Positions 18,197 through 27,043 of a stretch of 64,000 bases of DNA are shown here, piece by piece. The position numbers and the translations under genes are program-made. The notes beneath the pieces are model-generated. The model was not told the DNA's origin. It did not search any database and worked only from the letters and a program-made list of their open reading frames with translations. Position 1 is the first letter of the stretch. Every line of letters starts with the position of its first letter. The stretch is from Actinomyces gaoshouyii. Lineage in GTDB: Bacteria; Actinomycetota; Actinomycetes; Actinomycetales; Actinomycetaceae. The stretch covers positions 62,001-126,000 of the forward strand of contig NZ_MVIV01000006.1 in assembly GCF_002072175.1 (NCBI RefSeq), given 5' to 3'.

Positions 18197-18286
18197 CGGC
18201 GCGCCGGGCGCCCCGCCCGGATGTCTCACCGTCCCGCATCGACCCGCATGCCGTGTGAATCCGCATGCCGGATGAAGGAGAGCCCC

Positions 18287-18793
18287 ATGGCCGACTCCGC
18301 CCGCGCCCGCAAGGTCGCCGACCGCATCCATGAGACCGTGGCCCGCCTCCTCCAGGGCCGCATCAAGGACCCCCGCCTGGGGTTCATCACCATCACCGAC
18401 GTCCGCGTCACCGGCGACCTGCAGCAGGCCACCGTCTTCTACACCGTCTACGGCTCCGACGAGGAGCGCCGGGACACCGCCGCCGTGCTGCGCTCGGCCA
18501 CCGGCCTCATCCGCTCCGAGGTCGGCCGCGCGCTCGGCATCCGGCTCACCCCCACGATCGCCTTCCAACTCGATGCCCTGCCGACGACGGCCAAGTCCAT
18601 CGAGGACGCCCTCGCTCAGGCCCGTGTCAACGACGAGCGGATCGCCCGCGCCGCCGAGGGCGCCGCCTACGCCGGGGACGCCGACCCCTACCGGCATGAC
18701 GACGAGGAGCCCGCTGAGGACTTCGCCGAGGGTCCTGACGACGACCCCGCCCCCGGGGGCACCTGGGCACCGGGCACGGCGGCCGAGCGGTGA
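18287..18793 (+). CDS. rbfA: Ribosome-binding factor A
   Basis: Needed for late 30S maturation and cold adaptation; binds near the 5' helix of 16S rRNA. 168 residues. The single KH-like domain spans about 1-120 with KVADRIHETVARLLQGRIKDPRLGFITITDVRVTGDLQ-like start and the LTPTIAFQLD strand. A Glu/Asp-rich tail of about 45 residues follows, longer than in E. coli but common in actinobacteria. ATG 18287 follows AAGGAGAG. Its stop overlaps the GTG of truB. Confidence 0.95.
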   Translation: MADSARARKVADRIHETVARLLQGRIKDPRLGFITITDVRVTGDLQQATVFYTVYGSDEERRDTAAVLRSATGLIRSEVGRALGIRLTPTIAFQLDALPTTAKSIEDALAQARVNDERIARAAEGAAYAGDADPYRHDDEEPAEDFAEGPDDDPAPGGTWAPGTAAER

Positions 18794-19863
18794 ACCGTCC
18801 CCGGGTCGCCCGCGGCGCCGTCACCGCCGACGACGGTCTCCTCCTCATCGACAAGCCCGTGGGCGTCACGAGCCATGATGTCGTCGCCGCTGCGCGCCGT
18901 ATGGGCGCCACCCGCAAGGTCGGCCACGCCGGCACCCTCGACCCCATGGCCACCGGCCTGCTCATCCTCGGCGTCGGCCGCGCCACCCGCTTCCTCACCC
19001 ACCTCGTGGGTGCGGACAAGACCTACGAGGCGACCGTGCGCCTGGGCCAGGAGACCCTCACCGAGGACGCCGAGGGCGAGCCCACCGCCTGGCGGGGCTG
19101 CCCGGCGCCCGCGGGCGAGGCGCGGGAGACCGATCTCAATGGGCGCCTCGACGCCGTGCTGGCCGGCTTGACCGGCCCGATCATGCAGGTCCCCAGCGCC
19201 GTCTCCGCCATCAAGGTCAACGGAGTGCGCTCCTATAAGCGCGTGCGCGACGGCGAGGAGGTCGCCCTGGCGGCCCGCCCCGTCACGATCCACTCGATCA
19301 CCCCCCTCGGGGCCCTGCGCCCGGGAACCGTGACGGGCCGGGCGGGACAGGAGGTGCCCGTCGTCGACCTTGATCTGCGGGTGTCCTGCTCCTCGGGGAC
19401 CTATATCCGTGCCCTGGCACGCGATCTCGGCGAGGCCCTGGGCTGCGGCGCGCACCTGACCGCCCTGCGCCGCACCCGCGTCGGCCCCTTCGATGCGGCC
19501 GAGGCCCTCTCCCTGGACCAGGCCGGTGCCCAGGTGGAGGCCGGCGCCGGAGATGACCCGCCATCGGGGCTGCGCACGCTGCCCCTGGCCGAGGCCGGGA
19601 GGCGCTGCTTCCCCGCCGTCGAGCTCGGCCGCGACGAGGCTCGCGCGATCCGCCATGGGCGGGGACTGCCCGCGGCGGTGCTGGACCGCGCAGGTCCGGC
19701 GCCCGAGCGCCCCGTGGTCGCGAAAGCGGCGAAGGCCGCCGGTGACGAGTACGACGAGGGGCGCGGCATCGTCGCCGGGTTCGATCCCGACGGCGTCCTC
19801 GTGGCACTGTTGATCCGAAAGGGCGGGCGGGCCCGGCCGGCCCTCGTCCTCTCATCGGCATGA
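18790..19863 (+). CDS. truB: tRNA pseudouridine(55) synthase TruB
   Basis: Makes pseudouridine 55 in the T loop of most tRNAs. 357 residues. The catalytic motif GHAGTLDPMATG carries D51; KTYEATVRLG and the region SCSSGTYIRALARDLGEALG are the other family blocks. A C-terminal PUA-like domain follows from about residue 260. GTG start in a GTGA overlap with rbfA. Its stop overlaps an ATG (19860) of the following Cys-rich ORF. Confidence 0.96.
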   Translation: MNRPRVARGAVTADDGLLLIDKPVGVTSHDVVAAARRMGATRKVGHAGTLDPMATGLLILGVGRATRFLTHLVGADKTYEATVRLGQETLTEDAEGEPTAWRGCPAPAGEARETDLNGRLDAVLAGLTGPIMQVPSAVSAIKVNGVRSYKRVRDGEEVALAARPVTIHSITPLGALRPGTVTGRAGQEVPVVDLDLRVSCSSGTYIRALARDLGEALGCGAHLTALRRTRVGPFDAAEALSLDQAGAQVEAGAGDDPPSGLRTLPLAEAGRRCFPAVELGRDEARAIRHGRGLPAAVLDRAGPAPERPVVAKAAKAAGDEYDEGRGIVAGFDPDGVLVALLIRKGGRARPALVLSSA

Positions 19864-19889
19864 TGAGCCCCGGCGAAGGGAGTACGGCG

Positions 19890-20132
19890 ATGGGTGGATG
19901 TGGCTGCGGAGGATGCGCGTGCGGCGGCCCCGGCGCAGAGTCCGCCGAGGTCCGGGCCGGTCGCGCCCCTGCCCCCCAGGTGGCCCGGCCCGTGGCGGCC
20001 ACGGCCGGAGGCGCCGCGAGTCCCGGGGGCATCGTCCCCGGCCGCAAGGCCGGCAACGTCCTGGGCCTGCGCGCCGCCAGCACCGCGCCGGCCACCCCCG
20101 GTGGCTGCGGCTGCGGGCACCAGGGGAACTGA
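19890..20132 (+). CDS. Small Cys-rich protein with terminal CxC motifs, function unknown
   Basis: 80 residues from ATG 19890, which has AAGGGAG 7 bases upstream; an in-frame ATG at 19860 overlapping the truB stop would add 10 residues. All cysteines are at the ends: C4, C6, C9 and C11 (C-x-C-x2-C-x-C) at the N-terminus and C73, C75 plus H77 at the C-terminus. The middle is Ala/Gly/Pro-rich and probably unstructured. The spacing suits zinc or another soft metal, or an Fe-S site, once the ends come together. There is no signal peptide. It lies inside the truB-ribF cluster and reads like a real gene from its ribosome binding site and Cys clustering, but I recognise no family. Confidence 0.6.
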   Translation: MGGCGCGGCACGGPGAESAEVRAGRAPAPQVARPVAATAGGAASPGGIVPGRKAGNVLGLRAASTAPATPGGCGCGHQGN

Positions 20133-20321
20133 GGCCCCGCTCGGCCGCGGCGGCTCAATTCGACGGTGCGGAGGGGGGGGAGAGGACGGGGCCCGTTGCC
20201 TCCTCCTGGTTCGCGCCGTCGTCGCCTCCGTGGCAGGGTTGCCCCAGTGACGCAGGCCGGCCCGGCGGGGCCGCCCACCCGCGGGCGCCCGCCGGCCATG
20301 AGAAGAGCAGGATCGCACCCG

Positions 20322-21347
20322 GTGGAGATCTGGTACGGCGCCGAGCAGGTGCCCGAGTCGCCGCGCCCCCCCAGAGGCGCCGCTAACGCTGGAAGCGCCG
20401 TGACCGTCGGCGTCTTCGACGGCGTCCACCGCGGCCACCAGCGGATCCTGGCCCGCGTCGTCGAGCGCGCCCGTGCCCTGGGGCCCGGCTGCCTCGCCGT
20501 CGCCGTCACCTTCGACCCGCATCCCCTGACCGTCCATCGCCCCGGGATCGACCTGGCGATGATCGCCTCCCTGCCCGACCGCCTCGAGGCCATGGCCGCC
20601 ACCGGCCTGGACGCCGCCCTCGTCATCCCCTACACCCTGGGCTTCGCCGACCAGTCGCCCGAAGGCTTCGTGCGCGACTGGCTCGAGAGGCTCCTCGGCG
20701 CGCGGGCCATCGTCGTCGGGGGCGACGTGCGATTCGGCCGGGACAACTCCGGCGACGCCGACTCCCTGCGCGCCATCGGCGCCGCCGACGGCGTCGAGAT
20801 CGAGATCGTTCCCGAGGTCCTGGCCCCCGGCGGGCGGCGATGGTCCTCCACCTGGGCGCGCGAGTGCCTCGCCGCCGGGGACGTGCGCCAAGCCGCTGAG
20901 ATCCTGGGGCGGCCCCATCGCGTGCGCGGCGTCGTCATCCATGGGCTGCGGCGCGGTCGCGAACTCGGCTTCCCCACCGCCAACCTCGACGCCGCCACCG
21001 CCGGCGTCGTGCCCCCGGACGGCGTGTACGCCGGATGGCTCGTGCGAGGGGGGCGCGGCGGTGCCTCCGAGGGCGAGCGCCTGCCCGCCGCGATCTCGAT
21101 CGGCACCAACCCCACCTTCGACGATGTCCCGGCACGCACCGTCGAGGCCCACGTCCTCGGCCGGGCGGACCTCGATCTCTACGGCGAGGATGTGGCCGTG
21201 GACTTCGTGTCCCACCTGCGCCCCATGCTCGCCTTCGACTCCCTGGAGCCGCTGCTGGAGCGGATGCGCCAGGATGTCATCGAGACCGCCGGGGCCCTGG
21301 GTGTCCCCGTTCCCGAGCCCCTGCGCCCGCAGGATGTCACCGCCTGA
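20322..21347 (+). CDS. ribF: Bifunctional riboflavin kinase / FAD synthetase
   Basis: Phosphorylates riboflavin to FMN and adenylylates it to FAD. 341 residues from GTG 20322, chosen because AGGA lies 9 bases upstream and the N-terminus [11 protein letters not shown] matches known actinobacterial RibF starts; ORF extension upstream is Arg-rich and unconserved. FAD synthetase domain (1-190): [11 protein letters not shown] nucleotidyl-transfer motif and FDPHP. Flavokinase domain (200-341): [19 protein letters not shown] and [10 protein letters not shown]. The truB-ribF-rpsO order is common in bacteria. An insert of about 10 residues ([12 protein letters not shown]) sits in the kinase domain. 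Confidence 0.94.
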   Translation: MEIWYGAEQVPESPRPPRGAANAGSAVTVGVFDGVHRGHQRILARVVERARALGPGCLAVAVTFDPHPLTVHRPGIDLAMIASLPDRLEAMAATGLDAALVIPYTLGFADQSPEGFVRDWLERLLGARAIVVGGDVRFGRDNSGDADSLRAIGAADGVEIEIVPEVLAPGGRRWSSTWARECLAAGDVRQAAEILGRPHRVRGVVIHGLRRGRELGFPTANLDAATAGVVPPDGVYAGWLVRGGRGGASEGERLPAAISIGTNPTFDDVPARTVEAHVLGRADLDLYGEDVAVDFVSHLRPMLAFDSLEPLLERMRQDVIETAGALGVPVPEPLRPQDVTA

Positions 21348-21426
21348 GTGCGCCCCGCCGCGAGGGGCCGTCCGCCCTGTGCCCGGTCCCACAGGCCCCG
21401 GGGAGGGGAGGCGAGCGGTCTGCTGG

Positions 21427-21432
21427 TACTGT
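21427..21432 (+). promoter_or_regulatory. -10 of rpsO
   Basis: TACTGT followed by TGGCGCGCCG, 93 bases before the rpsO ATG. The leader of about 80 bases may hold the S15 autoregulation site known in other bacteria; I cannot assign a fold. Confidence 0.5.
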
Positions 21433-21519
21433 TGGCGCGCCGTCGATCGGCCGCGGAATCGTCATGCCCGGGTGAACATGCCCCGGCGCTCCGCGCAACG
21501 AGAAGTGAGGAGCCCGCAT

Positions 21520-21789
21520 ATGTCGGTCACCCCTGAGCGCAAGTCCGAGATCATCGCCGAGTACGCCACCCATGAGGGTGACACGGGCTCCCCCGAGGTG
21601 CAGGTCGCCGTTCTCACCGAGCGCATCTCCAACCTCACCGAGCACTTCAAGACCCACACGCACGACCACCACTCGCGCCGCGGCCTCTACCTGCTCATCG
21701 GCAAGCGCCGCCGCCTCCTCGACTACCTCATGAAGGAGGACATCGAGCGCTACCGCTCGCTCATCGCCCGCCTCGGCATCCGCCGCTGA
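21520..21789 (+). CDS. rpsO: 30S ribosomal protein S15
   Basis: Primary 16S rRNA-binding protein of the small subunit platform. 89 residues, the standard length, with the characteristic [17 protein letters not shown], the [11 protein letters not shown] segment and the KRRRLLDYL helix. ATG 21520 is preceded by GTGAGGAG. It has its own promoter and is followed by a strong hairpin. Confidence 0.98.
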   Translation: MSVTPERKSEIIAEYATHEGDTGSPEVQVAVLTERISNLTEHFKTHTHDHHSRRGLYLLIGKRRRLLDYLMKEDIERYRSLIARLGIRR

Positions 21790-21811
21790 GGCCCGCGCCC
21801 GAGATCCTCGA

Positions 21812-21846
21812 CCCGGCCCCGTCATCCCCCGGATGGCGGGGCCGGG
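21812..21846 (+). terminator. Strong hairpin terminator after rpsO
   Basis: CCCGGCCCCG and CGGGGCCGGG pair perfectly and the stem continues inward through GTCATCC/GGATGGC, with one G-T pair, to a 3-base loop. It begins 23 bases after the rpsO stop. Confidence 0.75.
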
Positions 21847-21889
21847 CGCGTTCGTGCTGATCCGGCCGCGCTCGTCCTCCCCGGTCGTC

Positions 21890-21895
21890 TAGGAT
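21890..21895 (+). promoter_or_regulatory. -10 of the GH3 gene
   Basis: TAGGAT, 68 bases before the beta-glucosidase ATG, just after the rpsO terminator. Confidence 0.5.
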
Positions 21896-21962
21896 CGCAA
21901 GGGCCGCCGTCCGCGCAGAGCGGGCCCGCGCCACCGCCGACGTCCCGCCCGAGGAGGCCCCA

Positions 21963-24335
21963 ATGCCCGCAGCGCCCAACGCGTCCGATCAGCCGGCCGG
22001 TCCCGCTCGCCCCCGTTACCGCGATCCCGCCGCGCCCATCGGCGAGCGCGTCGAGGACCTGCTCGGGCGCCTGAGCCTGGAGGAGAAGGCCGGCCAGCTC
22101 ACCCAGTACTTCTACCTGCGCTCCATGATCCCCGGGCTCCCCGGGCCCGATGGCGCCGATCACCTCGCAGAGCAGGACCGGAAGGCCCTGGCCCAGTCCG
22201 AGATGGTCGAGGGCGAGGTGCGCGCCGGGCGGGCCGGGAGCCTGCTCTTCGTGCGCAGCCCCGAGACCATCAACGCGCTTCAGCGCATCGCCGTCGAGGA
22301 GGGCCCCCACGGCATTCCCCTCCTCTTCGGCTACGACGTCATCCACGGCCTGCGCACCATCATGCCCGTGCCCATCGCCATGGCCGCCTCCTGGGACCCC
22401 GCCATGACCGAGGAGGCGCAGGCCGTCGCCGCGCGCGAGGCCCGCGCCGTCGGCCTGTCCTGGACCTTCGCCCCCATGGTGGACATCGCCCGGGATCCGC
22501 GCTGGGGCAGGATCGTCGAGGGGGCGGGGGAGGACCCCTGCCTGGGCGCCGCAGCCGCCGCCGCCCAGGTGCGCGGCTTCCAGGGGGAGCGGATCGGCGC
22601 CCCCGGGCGCGTCATCGCCGGCCCCAAGCACCTCGCGGGCTACGGGGCGGCGCGCGGTGGCCGCGACTACGAGGACGCCGAGATCTCCGACAACGAGCTG
22701 TGGAATGTCTATCTCCCGCCCTTCCGCGCCGCCATCGAGGCAGGGGCGGGCAACATCATGAGCGCCTACATGGATCTGGGCGGCGTGCCCGCCTCCGGCA
22801 ATGCCTGGCTCCTCACCGACGTGCTGCGCGAGGAGATGGGCTTCGAGGGCTTCGTCGTCTCCGATGCCAATGCCGTGCGCTCGCTCACCACCCAGCACTT
22901 CGCCGCCGACCTGCCCGACGCCGCCGCCCGCGCCCTGACGGCGGGCCTCGATATGGAGATGGCGTTCGAGGACGCCGCCTTCAGGCGCCTGCCGGAGGCC
23001 GTGCGGGCCGGGAGGGCGGATGAGCGCGACGTCGATGAGGCCGTGCGCCGCGTGCTCACCGCCAAGTTCGCCATGGGCCTGTTCGAGAGCCCCTACGCCG
23101 ATGCTGAGGCCGCCCCCGCGGTCCTCGCCGATCCCGCCCACCGCGAGGTCGCCCGCCGCGCCGCTGAGCGCAGCCTCGTCCTGCTCAAGAACGAGCCCTG
23201 GCAGGGGCCCTCGGCGGGCGAGGCGCATGGCGGCATGCCCGGCGGGGCTCCCGTCCTCCCCCTGGGCGAGGGCGTCCCCTCCATCGCCGTCATCGGCCGG
23301 CTCGCCGACTCGCCCCGCGACACCCTGGGGCCCTGGGTCTTCGACGAGGACCTCGCAGAGGTCACCACGATCCTGGCCGGTATCCGCGCGCGAGCGGGAG
23401 GCGCGCGCGTCGACTACGCGGTGGGGGAGTGGGCGCCCCCGCGGGTCTTCCCCTCCATGTTCGACGACCAGGAGGCCCCGGGATCCCTACCCGTGCGCCC
23501 CGAGGGCTTCGACGACGATGCGGCCCTCGCCCAGGCGGTCGAGACCGCGCAGGGCGCCGAGGTGGCGATCGTCGTCGTCGGGCAGGCACAGAACCAGATC
23601 GGCGAGAGGGCCTCCACCTCCACGCTGGAGCTCCCCGGCCGCCAGCTCGAGCTGCTCCGGGCCGTGGCCGCCACCGGCACGCCCACCGTCGCGCTCGTCA
23701 TGTCCGGGCGCCCCCTCAACCTCAGCTGGGCGCAGGAGAACCTGCCGGCCATCATGCAGGTCTGGTACCCCGGAACGCGTGGCGGCGAGGCCGTGGCGGC
23801 AGCCCTGTTCGGGGACATCGACCCGGCCGGGCGCCTGCCCTTCACCTGGCCGCGCACCGTGGGCCAGGTCCCCATGATCCACTCCCACTACCGCACCTTT
23901 CAGCCCGAGGGCGCGGGCGAGCGCTACTGGGACGAGGCCTCCACGCCCCTCTACGCCTTCGGGCACGGGGGCTCCTACACGGCCTTCTCCTACTCCGAGC
24001 CGCGCCTGTCCTCGCCCAGCATCGCCGTGGGGCGGAGCGTGACCGTGAGCGTGGACGTGGCCAACATCGGCCCGCGCGACGGCGAGGAGGTCGTCCAGCT
24101 CTACATCCACCAGCGCCACGGCACCTCCAGCCGCCCTGAGCGGGAGCTCAAGGCCTTCGCGCGCGTCGCCATTCCCGCCGGCCGATCCCGCTCCGTCGAG
24201 TTCGTGCTCGGCCCGGATGAGCTGTCCTACTGGTCGGCCGCCACCCGCTCGCGCGTCCAGGACGCCACCACGATCGATGTTTACGTGGGCGGCTCCAGCG
24301 CGGCCAGCGCCCACGCGGCATTCGACGTCGTGTAG
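21963..24335 (+). CDS. Glycoside hydrolase family 3 beta-glucosidase
   Basis: Retaining glycosidase acting on beta-linked glucosides. 790 residues, ATG after GAGGAGG. Order: GH3 N-terminal barrel (about 30-370) with KHLAGYGAARGGRDYE and the nucleophile motif VVSDANAV, where D301 is the expected catalytic Asp; GH3 C-terminal domain (about 400-650); a fibronectin III-like domain at the end (about 690-770, YSEPRLSSPSI through AFARVAIPAG). There is no signal peptide, so it should act in the cytoplasm on imported oligosaccharides, in the manner of BglX-like enzymes without export. No sugar transporter is adjacent. Exact substrate cannot be set from sequence. Confidence 0.92.
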   Translation: MPAAPNASDQPAGPARPRYRDPAAPIGERVEDLLGRLSLEEKAGQLTQYFYLRSMIPGLPGPDGADHLAEQDRKALAQSEMVEGEVRAGRAGSLLFVRSPETINALQRIAVEEGPHGIPLLFGYDVIHGLRTIMPVPIAMAASWDPAMTEEAQAVAAREARAVGLSWTFAPMVDIARDPRWGRIVEGAGEDPCLGAAAAAAQVRGFQGERIGAPGRVIAGPKHLAGYGAARGGRDYEDAEISDNELWNVYLPPFRAAIEAGAGNIMSAYMDLGGVPASGNAWLLTDVLREEMGFEGFVVSDANAVRSLTTQHFAADLPDAAARALTAGLDMEMAFEDAAFRRLPEAVRAGRADERDVDEAVRRVLTAKFAMGLFESPYADAEAAPAVLADPAHREVARRAAERSLVLLKNEPWQGPSAGEAHGGMPGGAPVLPLGEGVPSIAVIGRLADSPRDTLGPWVFDEDLAEVTTILAGIRARAGGARVDYAVGEWAPPRVFPSMFDDQEAPGSLPVRPEGFDDDAALAQAVETAQGAEVAIVVVGQAQNQIGERASTSTLELPGRQLELLRAVAATGTPTVALVMSGRPLNLSWAQENLPAIMQVWYPGTRGGEAVAAALFGDIDPAGRLPFTWPRTVGQVPMIHSHYRTFQPEGAGERYWDEASTPLYAFGHGGSYTAFSYSEPRLSSPSIAVGRSVTVSVDVANIGPRDGEEVVQLYIHQRHGTSSRPERELKAFARVAIPAGRSRSVEFVLGPDELSYWSAATRSRVQDATTIDVYVGGSSAASAHAAFDVV

Positions 24336-24486
24336 CGGGCGGGGCGGCCGAAGCGGTTGGCGGGGCCGGCATCGGGGCTGGTGGGGGGCGCTGGTGGGCG
24401 GGGATCGGCCGCGACCGCTTCCGCCGCCCGCGGCCCTCCTCGCGGCGCGTCCCATCTCACGTGATGGATCCGGCCGCCCGGGCGGC

Positions 24487-24516
24487 TTCCGGATTAAACT
24501 TTTCCTGCCATATCTT
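24487..24516 (+). promoter_or_regulatory. AT-rich promoter region of pnp
   Basis: One of the few AT-rich stretches in the window. Two -10 candidates are TAAACT (24495) and TATCTT (24511); TTCCGG lies 18 bases before the latter. The pnp ATG follows after an AGAAAGAGA ribosome binding site. Confidence 0.45.
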
Positions 24517-24539
24517 TGTGAGAAAGAGACACATCGACG

Positions 24540-26945
24540 ATGTTCATTGATGACCCCGAGGTCACCGCCGCTGAGGCAGTGATCGACAACGGCTCCTTCG
24601 GCAAGCGCGTGATCCGCTTCGAGACCGGCCGCCTGGCCAAGCAGGCCGCGGGCAGTGCCATGGCCTATCTCGACGGCGAGACCGCCATCCTGTCCGCCAC
24701 CACCGTGGGCAAGCACCCCAAGGACCAGTTCGACTTCTTCCCGCTGACCGTGGATGTCGAGGAGCGCCAGTACGCCGCCGGCCGCATCCCCGGCTCCTTC
24801 TTCCGCCGCGAGGGCCGCGCCGGCACCTCCGCCGTCCTGGCCTGCCGCCTCATCGACCGCCCCCTGCGCCCCTCCTTCGTCAAGGGCCTGCGCAACGAGG
24901 TCCAGGTCGTCGAGACGGTCCTGGCGATCCACCCGGACGACGCCTACGACGTCCTGGCGATCAACGCCGCCTCCATGTCCACTCAGATCGCGGGCCTGCC
25001 CTTCGCCGGTCCCGTGGCCGGCACCCGCCTGGCACTCATCGACGGCCAGTGGGTGGCCTTCCCCCGCTGGTCCGAGCTCGAGCGCGCCACCTTCAACATG
25101 GTCGTGGCCGGCCGCGTCCTGGAGGACGGCGACGTCGCCATCATGATGGTCGAGGCCGGTGGCACGGAGAACATGATGGACCTCATCGCCGCCGGCGCCA
25201 CCGCCCCCACCGAGGCCGTCGTCGCCGAGGCCCTGGAGGCCGCCAAGCCGCACATCAAGGCCCTGTGCGAGGCCCAGATGGAGGTCGCCAGGCACGCCTC
25301 CAAGCCCACCGCCGACTTCCCCCTCTACCTGGACTACTCCGACGAGCAGTACGAGGCCGTCGAGAAGGCCGCCCAGGCCCACGACCTCGCCGCCGCGATC
25401 GCCACCGAGGGCAAGCACGCCCGCGACGAGGCCATCGACGCCGTCCGCGACCGGGTCCTGGACGACCTCGCCGAGGCCTTCCCCGCCGAGGAGGCCGCCA
25501 AGGCCCTCAAGGCCGCCTTCCGGTCCGTGACCAAGAAGGTCGTGCGCCACCGCACCCTCACCGAGGGCATCCGCATGGACGGCCGCGGCCTGAAGGACAT
25601 TCGCACCCTGGGCGCCGAGGTCGAGGTCCTGCCCCGCGTCCACGGCTCGGCGATCTTCGAGCGCGGCGAGACCCAGATCATGGGCGTGACCACTCTCAAC
25701 ATGCTGCGCATGGAGCAGCAGATCGACGACCTCTCGCCGATCACCCACAAGCGCTACATGCACCAGTACGTCTTCCCGCCCTTCTCCACCGGGGAGACCG
25801 GCCGCGTCGGCGCCCCCAAGCGCCGCGAGATCGGTCACGGCGCCCTCGCCGAGCGGGCCCTCGTGCCCGTCCTGCCCAGCCGCGACGACTTCCCCTACGC
25901 CATCCGGCAGGTCTCCGAGGCCCTGGGCTCCAACGGCTCGACATCCATGGGCTCGGTCTGCGCCTCGACCCTGTCGATGTCCCAGGCCGGCGTTCCGCTG
26001 CGCGACCGCGTGGCCGGCATCGCCATGGGCCTCATGCACGAGGTGATCGACGGCGAGACCAAGTGGGCCACCCTCACCGATATCCTCGGCTCCGAGGACG
26101 CCTTCGGCGACATGGACTTCAAGGTCGCCGGGACCCGTGACTTCATCACGGCCCTCCAGCTCGACACCAAGCTCGACGGTCTGCCCTCCGAGGTCCTCGC
26201 CGGTGCGCTCGGCCAGGCCCGCGACGCCCGCTTCCACATCCTCAACCTCATCGACGAGGCCCTGGGCGATGAGCCCTTCGAGATGGCCCCCACCGCTCCG
26301 CGCGTGCTGACCGTCAAGATCCCCGTCGACAAGATCGGCGAGGTCATCGGTCCCAAGGGCAAGATGATCAACCAGATCCAGGAGGACACCGGTGCGGACC
26401 TGACGGTCGAGGATGACGGCACGATCTACATCGGCGCCACCGACGGCCCGTCCGCCGAGGCCGCCCGCGAGGCCGTCAACGCCATCGCCAACCCGCAGAT
26501 GCCCGAGATCGGCGAGCGCTTCATCGGTACGGTCGTCAAGACCACGACCTTCGGCGCCTTCGTGTCCCTGTCCCCGGGCAAAGACGGCCTGCTGCACATC
26601 TCGCAGATCCGCCGGCTCGTCGGGGGCAGGCGCGTGGAGAACGTCGAGGACGTCCTGGCCGTGGGCGACAAGGTCCAGGTCGAGCTCGCCGAGATCGACC
26701 CGCGCGGAAAGCTCAGCCTGCACGCCGTCCTTACCGAGGAGCAGCAGGCCGCGGAGGACGAGGCCCGTGCCCACCGCGGCGAGCGCTCTGAGGGGGCCGA
26801 GCGCCGTGAGCGCCGGCCCCGCCGCGCCCGCGCCGCCTCCGCCGAGTCGGAGGATGCCGAGGCGGGCGACGCCGAGGGCTCTGAGCGCCGTGAGCGCCGC
26901 CCGCGCCGTCGTCGCACCCGTACCGCGGAGGCCGCCGAGGACTGA
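24540..26945 (+). CDS. pnp: Polynucleotide phosphorylase / guanosine pentaphosphate synthetase
   Basis: 3'-to-5' phosphorolytic exoribonuclease; in actinobacteria the enzyme is also called GpsI. 801 residues. Two RNase PH domains (about 15-230 and 345-560) flank a helical domain; the second holds the active-site run [17 protein letters not shown] domain ([20 protein letters not shown]) and an S1 domain ([18 protein letters not shown]) follow. The last 60 residues alternate acidic stretches with two RRERRPRR blocks, a basic tail that may bind RNA. It has its own promoter region and ends at a long perfect hairpin. Confidence 0.97.
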   Translation: MFIDDPEVTAAEAVIDNGSFGKRVIRFETGRLAKQAAGSAMAYLDGETAILSATTVGKHPKDQFDFFPLTVDVEERQYAAGRIPGSFFRREGRAGTSAVLACRLIDRPLRPSFVKGLRNEVQVVETVLAIHPDDAYDVLAINAASMSTQIAGLPFAGPVAGTRLALIDGQWVAFPRWSELERATFNMVVAGRVLEDGDVAIMMVEAGGTENMMDLIAAGATAPTEAVVAEALEAAKPHIKALCEAQMEVARHASKPTADFPLYLDYSDEQYEAVEKAAQAHDLAAAIATEGKHARDEAIDAVRDRVLDDLAEAFPAEEAAKALKAAFRSVTKKVVRHRTLTEGIRMDGRGLKDIRTLGAEVEVLPRVHGSAIFERGETQIMGVTTLNMLRMEQQIDDLSPITHKRYMHQYVFPPFSTGETGRVGAPKRREIGHGALAERALVPVLPSRDDFPYAIRQVSEALGSNGSTSMGSVCASTLSMSQAGVPLRDRVAGIAMGLMHEVIDGETKWATLTDILGSEDAFGDMDFKVAGTRDFITALQLDTKLDGLPSEVLAGALGQARDARFHILNLIDEALGDEPFEMAPTAPRVLTVKIPVDKIGEVIGPKGKMINQIQEDTGADLTVEDDGTIYIGATDGPSAEAAREAVNAIANPQMPEIGERFIGTVVKTTTFGAFVSLSPGKDGLLHISQIRRLVGGRRVENVEDVLAVGDKVQVELAEIDPRGKLSLHAVLTEEQQAAEDEARAHRGERSEGAERRERRPRRARAASAESEDAEAGDAEGSERRERRPRRRRTRTAEAAED

Positions 26946-26968
26946 TCCTCCCGCGGCGAACCGCGTCT

Positions 26969-27019
26969 GACGTTCCTCGCGCAGGCGGAGCATCACGCTC
27001 CGCCTGCGCGAGGAACGTC
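26969..27019 (+). terminator. Perfect 23-bp hairpin after pnp
   Basis: GACGTTCCTCGCGCAGGCGG at 26969 plus AGC pairs without mismatch with its inverse at 26997-27019 across a 5-base loop (ATCAC). It begins 24 bases after the pnp stop and ends 12 bases before the -10 of the peptidase gene. It is longer and more perfect than the other hairpins here. Confidence 0.7.
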
Positions 27020-27031
27020 TACCGGGGCGGT

Positions 27032-27037
27032 TAGGCT
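27032..27037 (+). promoter_or_regulatory. -10 of the M16 peptidase gene, leaderless layout
   Basis: TAGGCT, 6 bases, then the GTG start codon. No ribosome binding site. Confidence 0.6.
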
Positions 27038-27043
27038 GCGCGG

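Noticed and set aside
20166-20321. Upstream extension of RibF to 20166, 20247 or 20298
   Set aside because: The added residues are Arg/Pro-rich and unconserved, and the GTG at 20322 has a ribosome binding site and gives the family N-terminus.
24336-24420. G-rich stretch after the beta-glucosidase gene as a terminator
   Set aside because: Runs of GGCGGGG and GCCGGC suggest local pairing, but no single stem is clearly better than chance in this composition.
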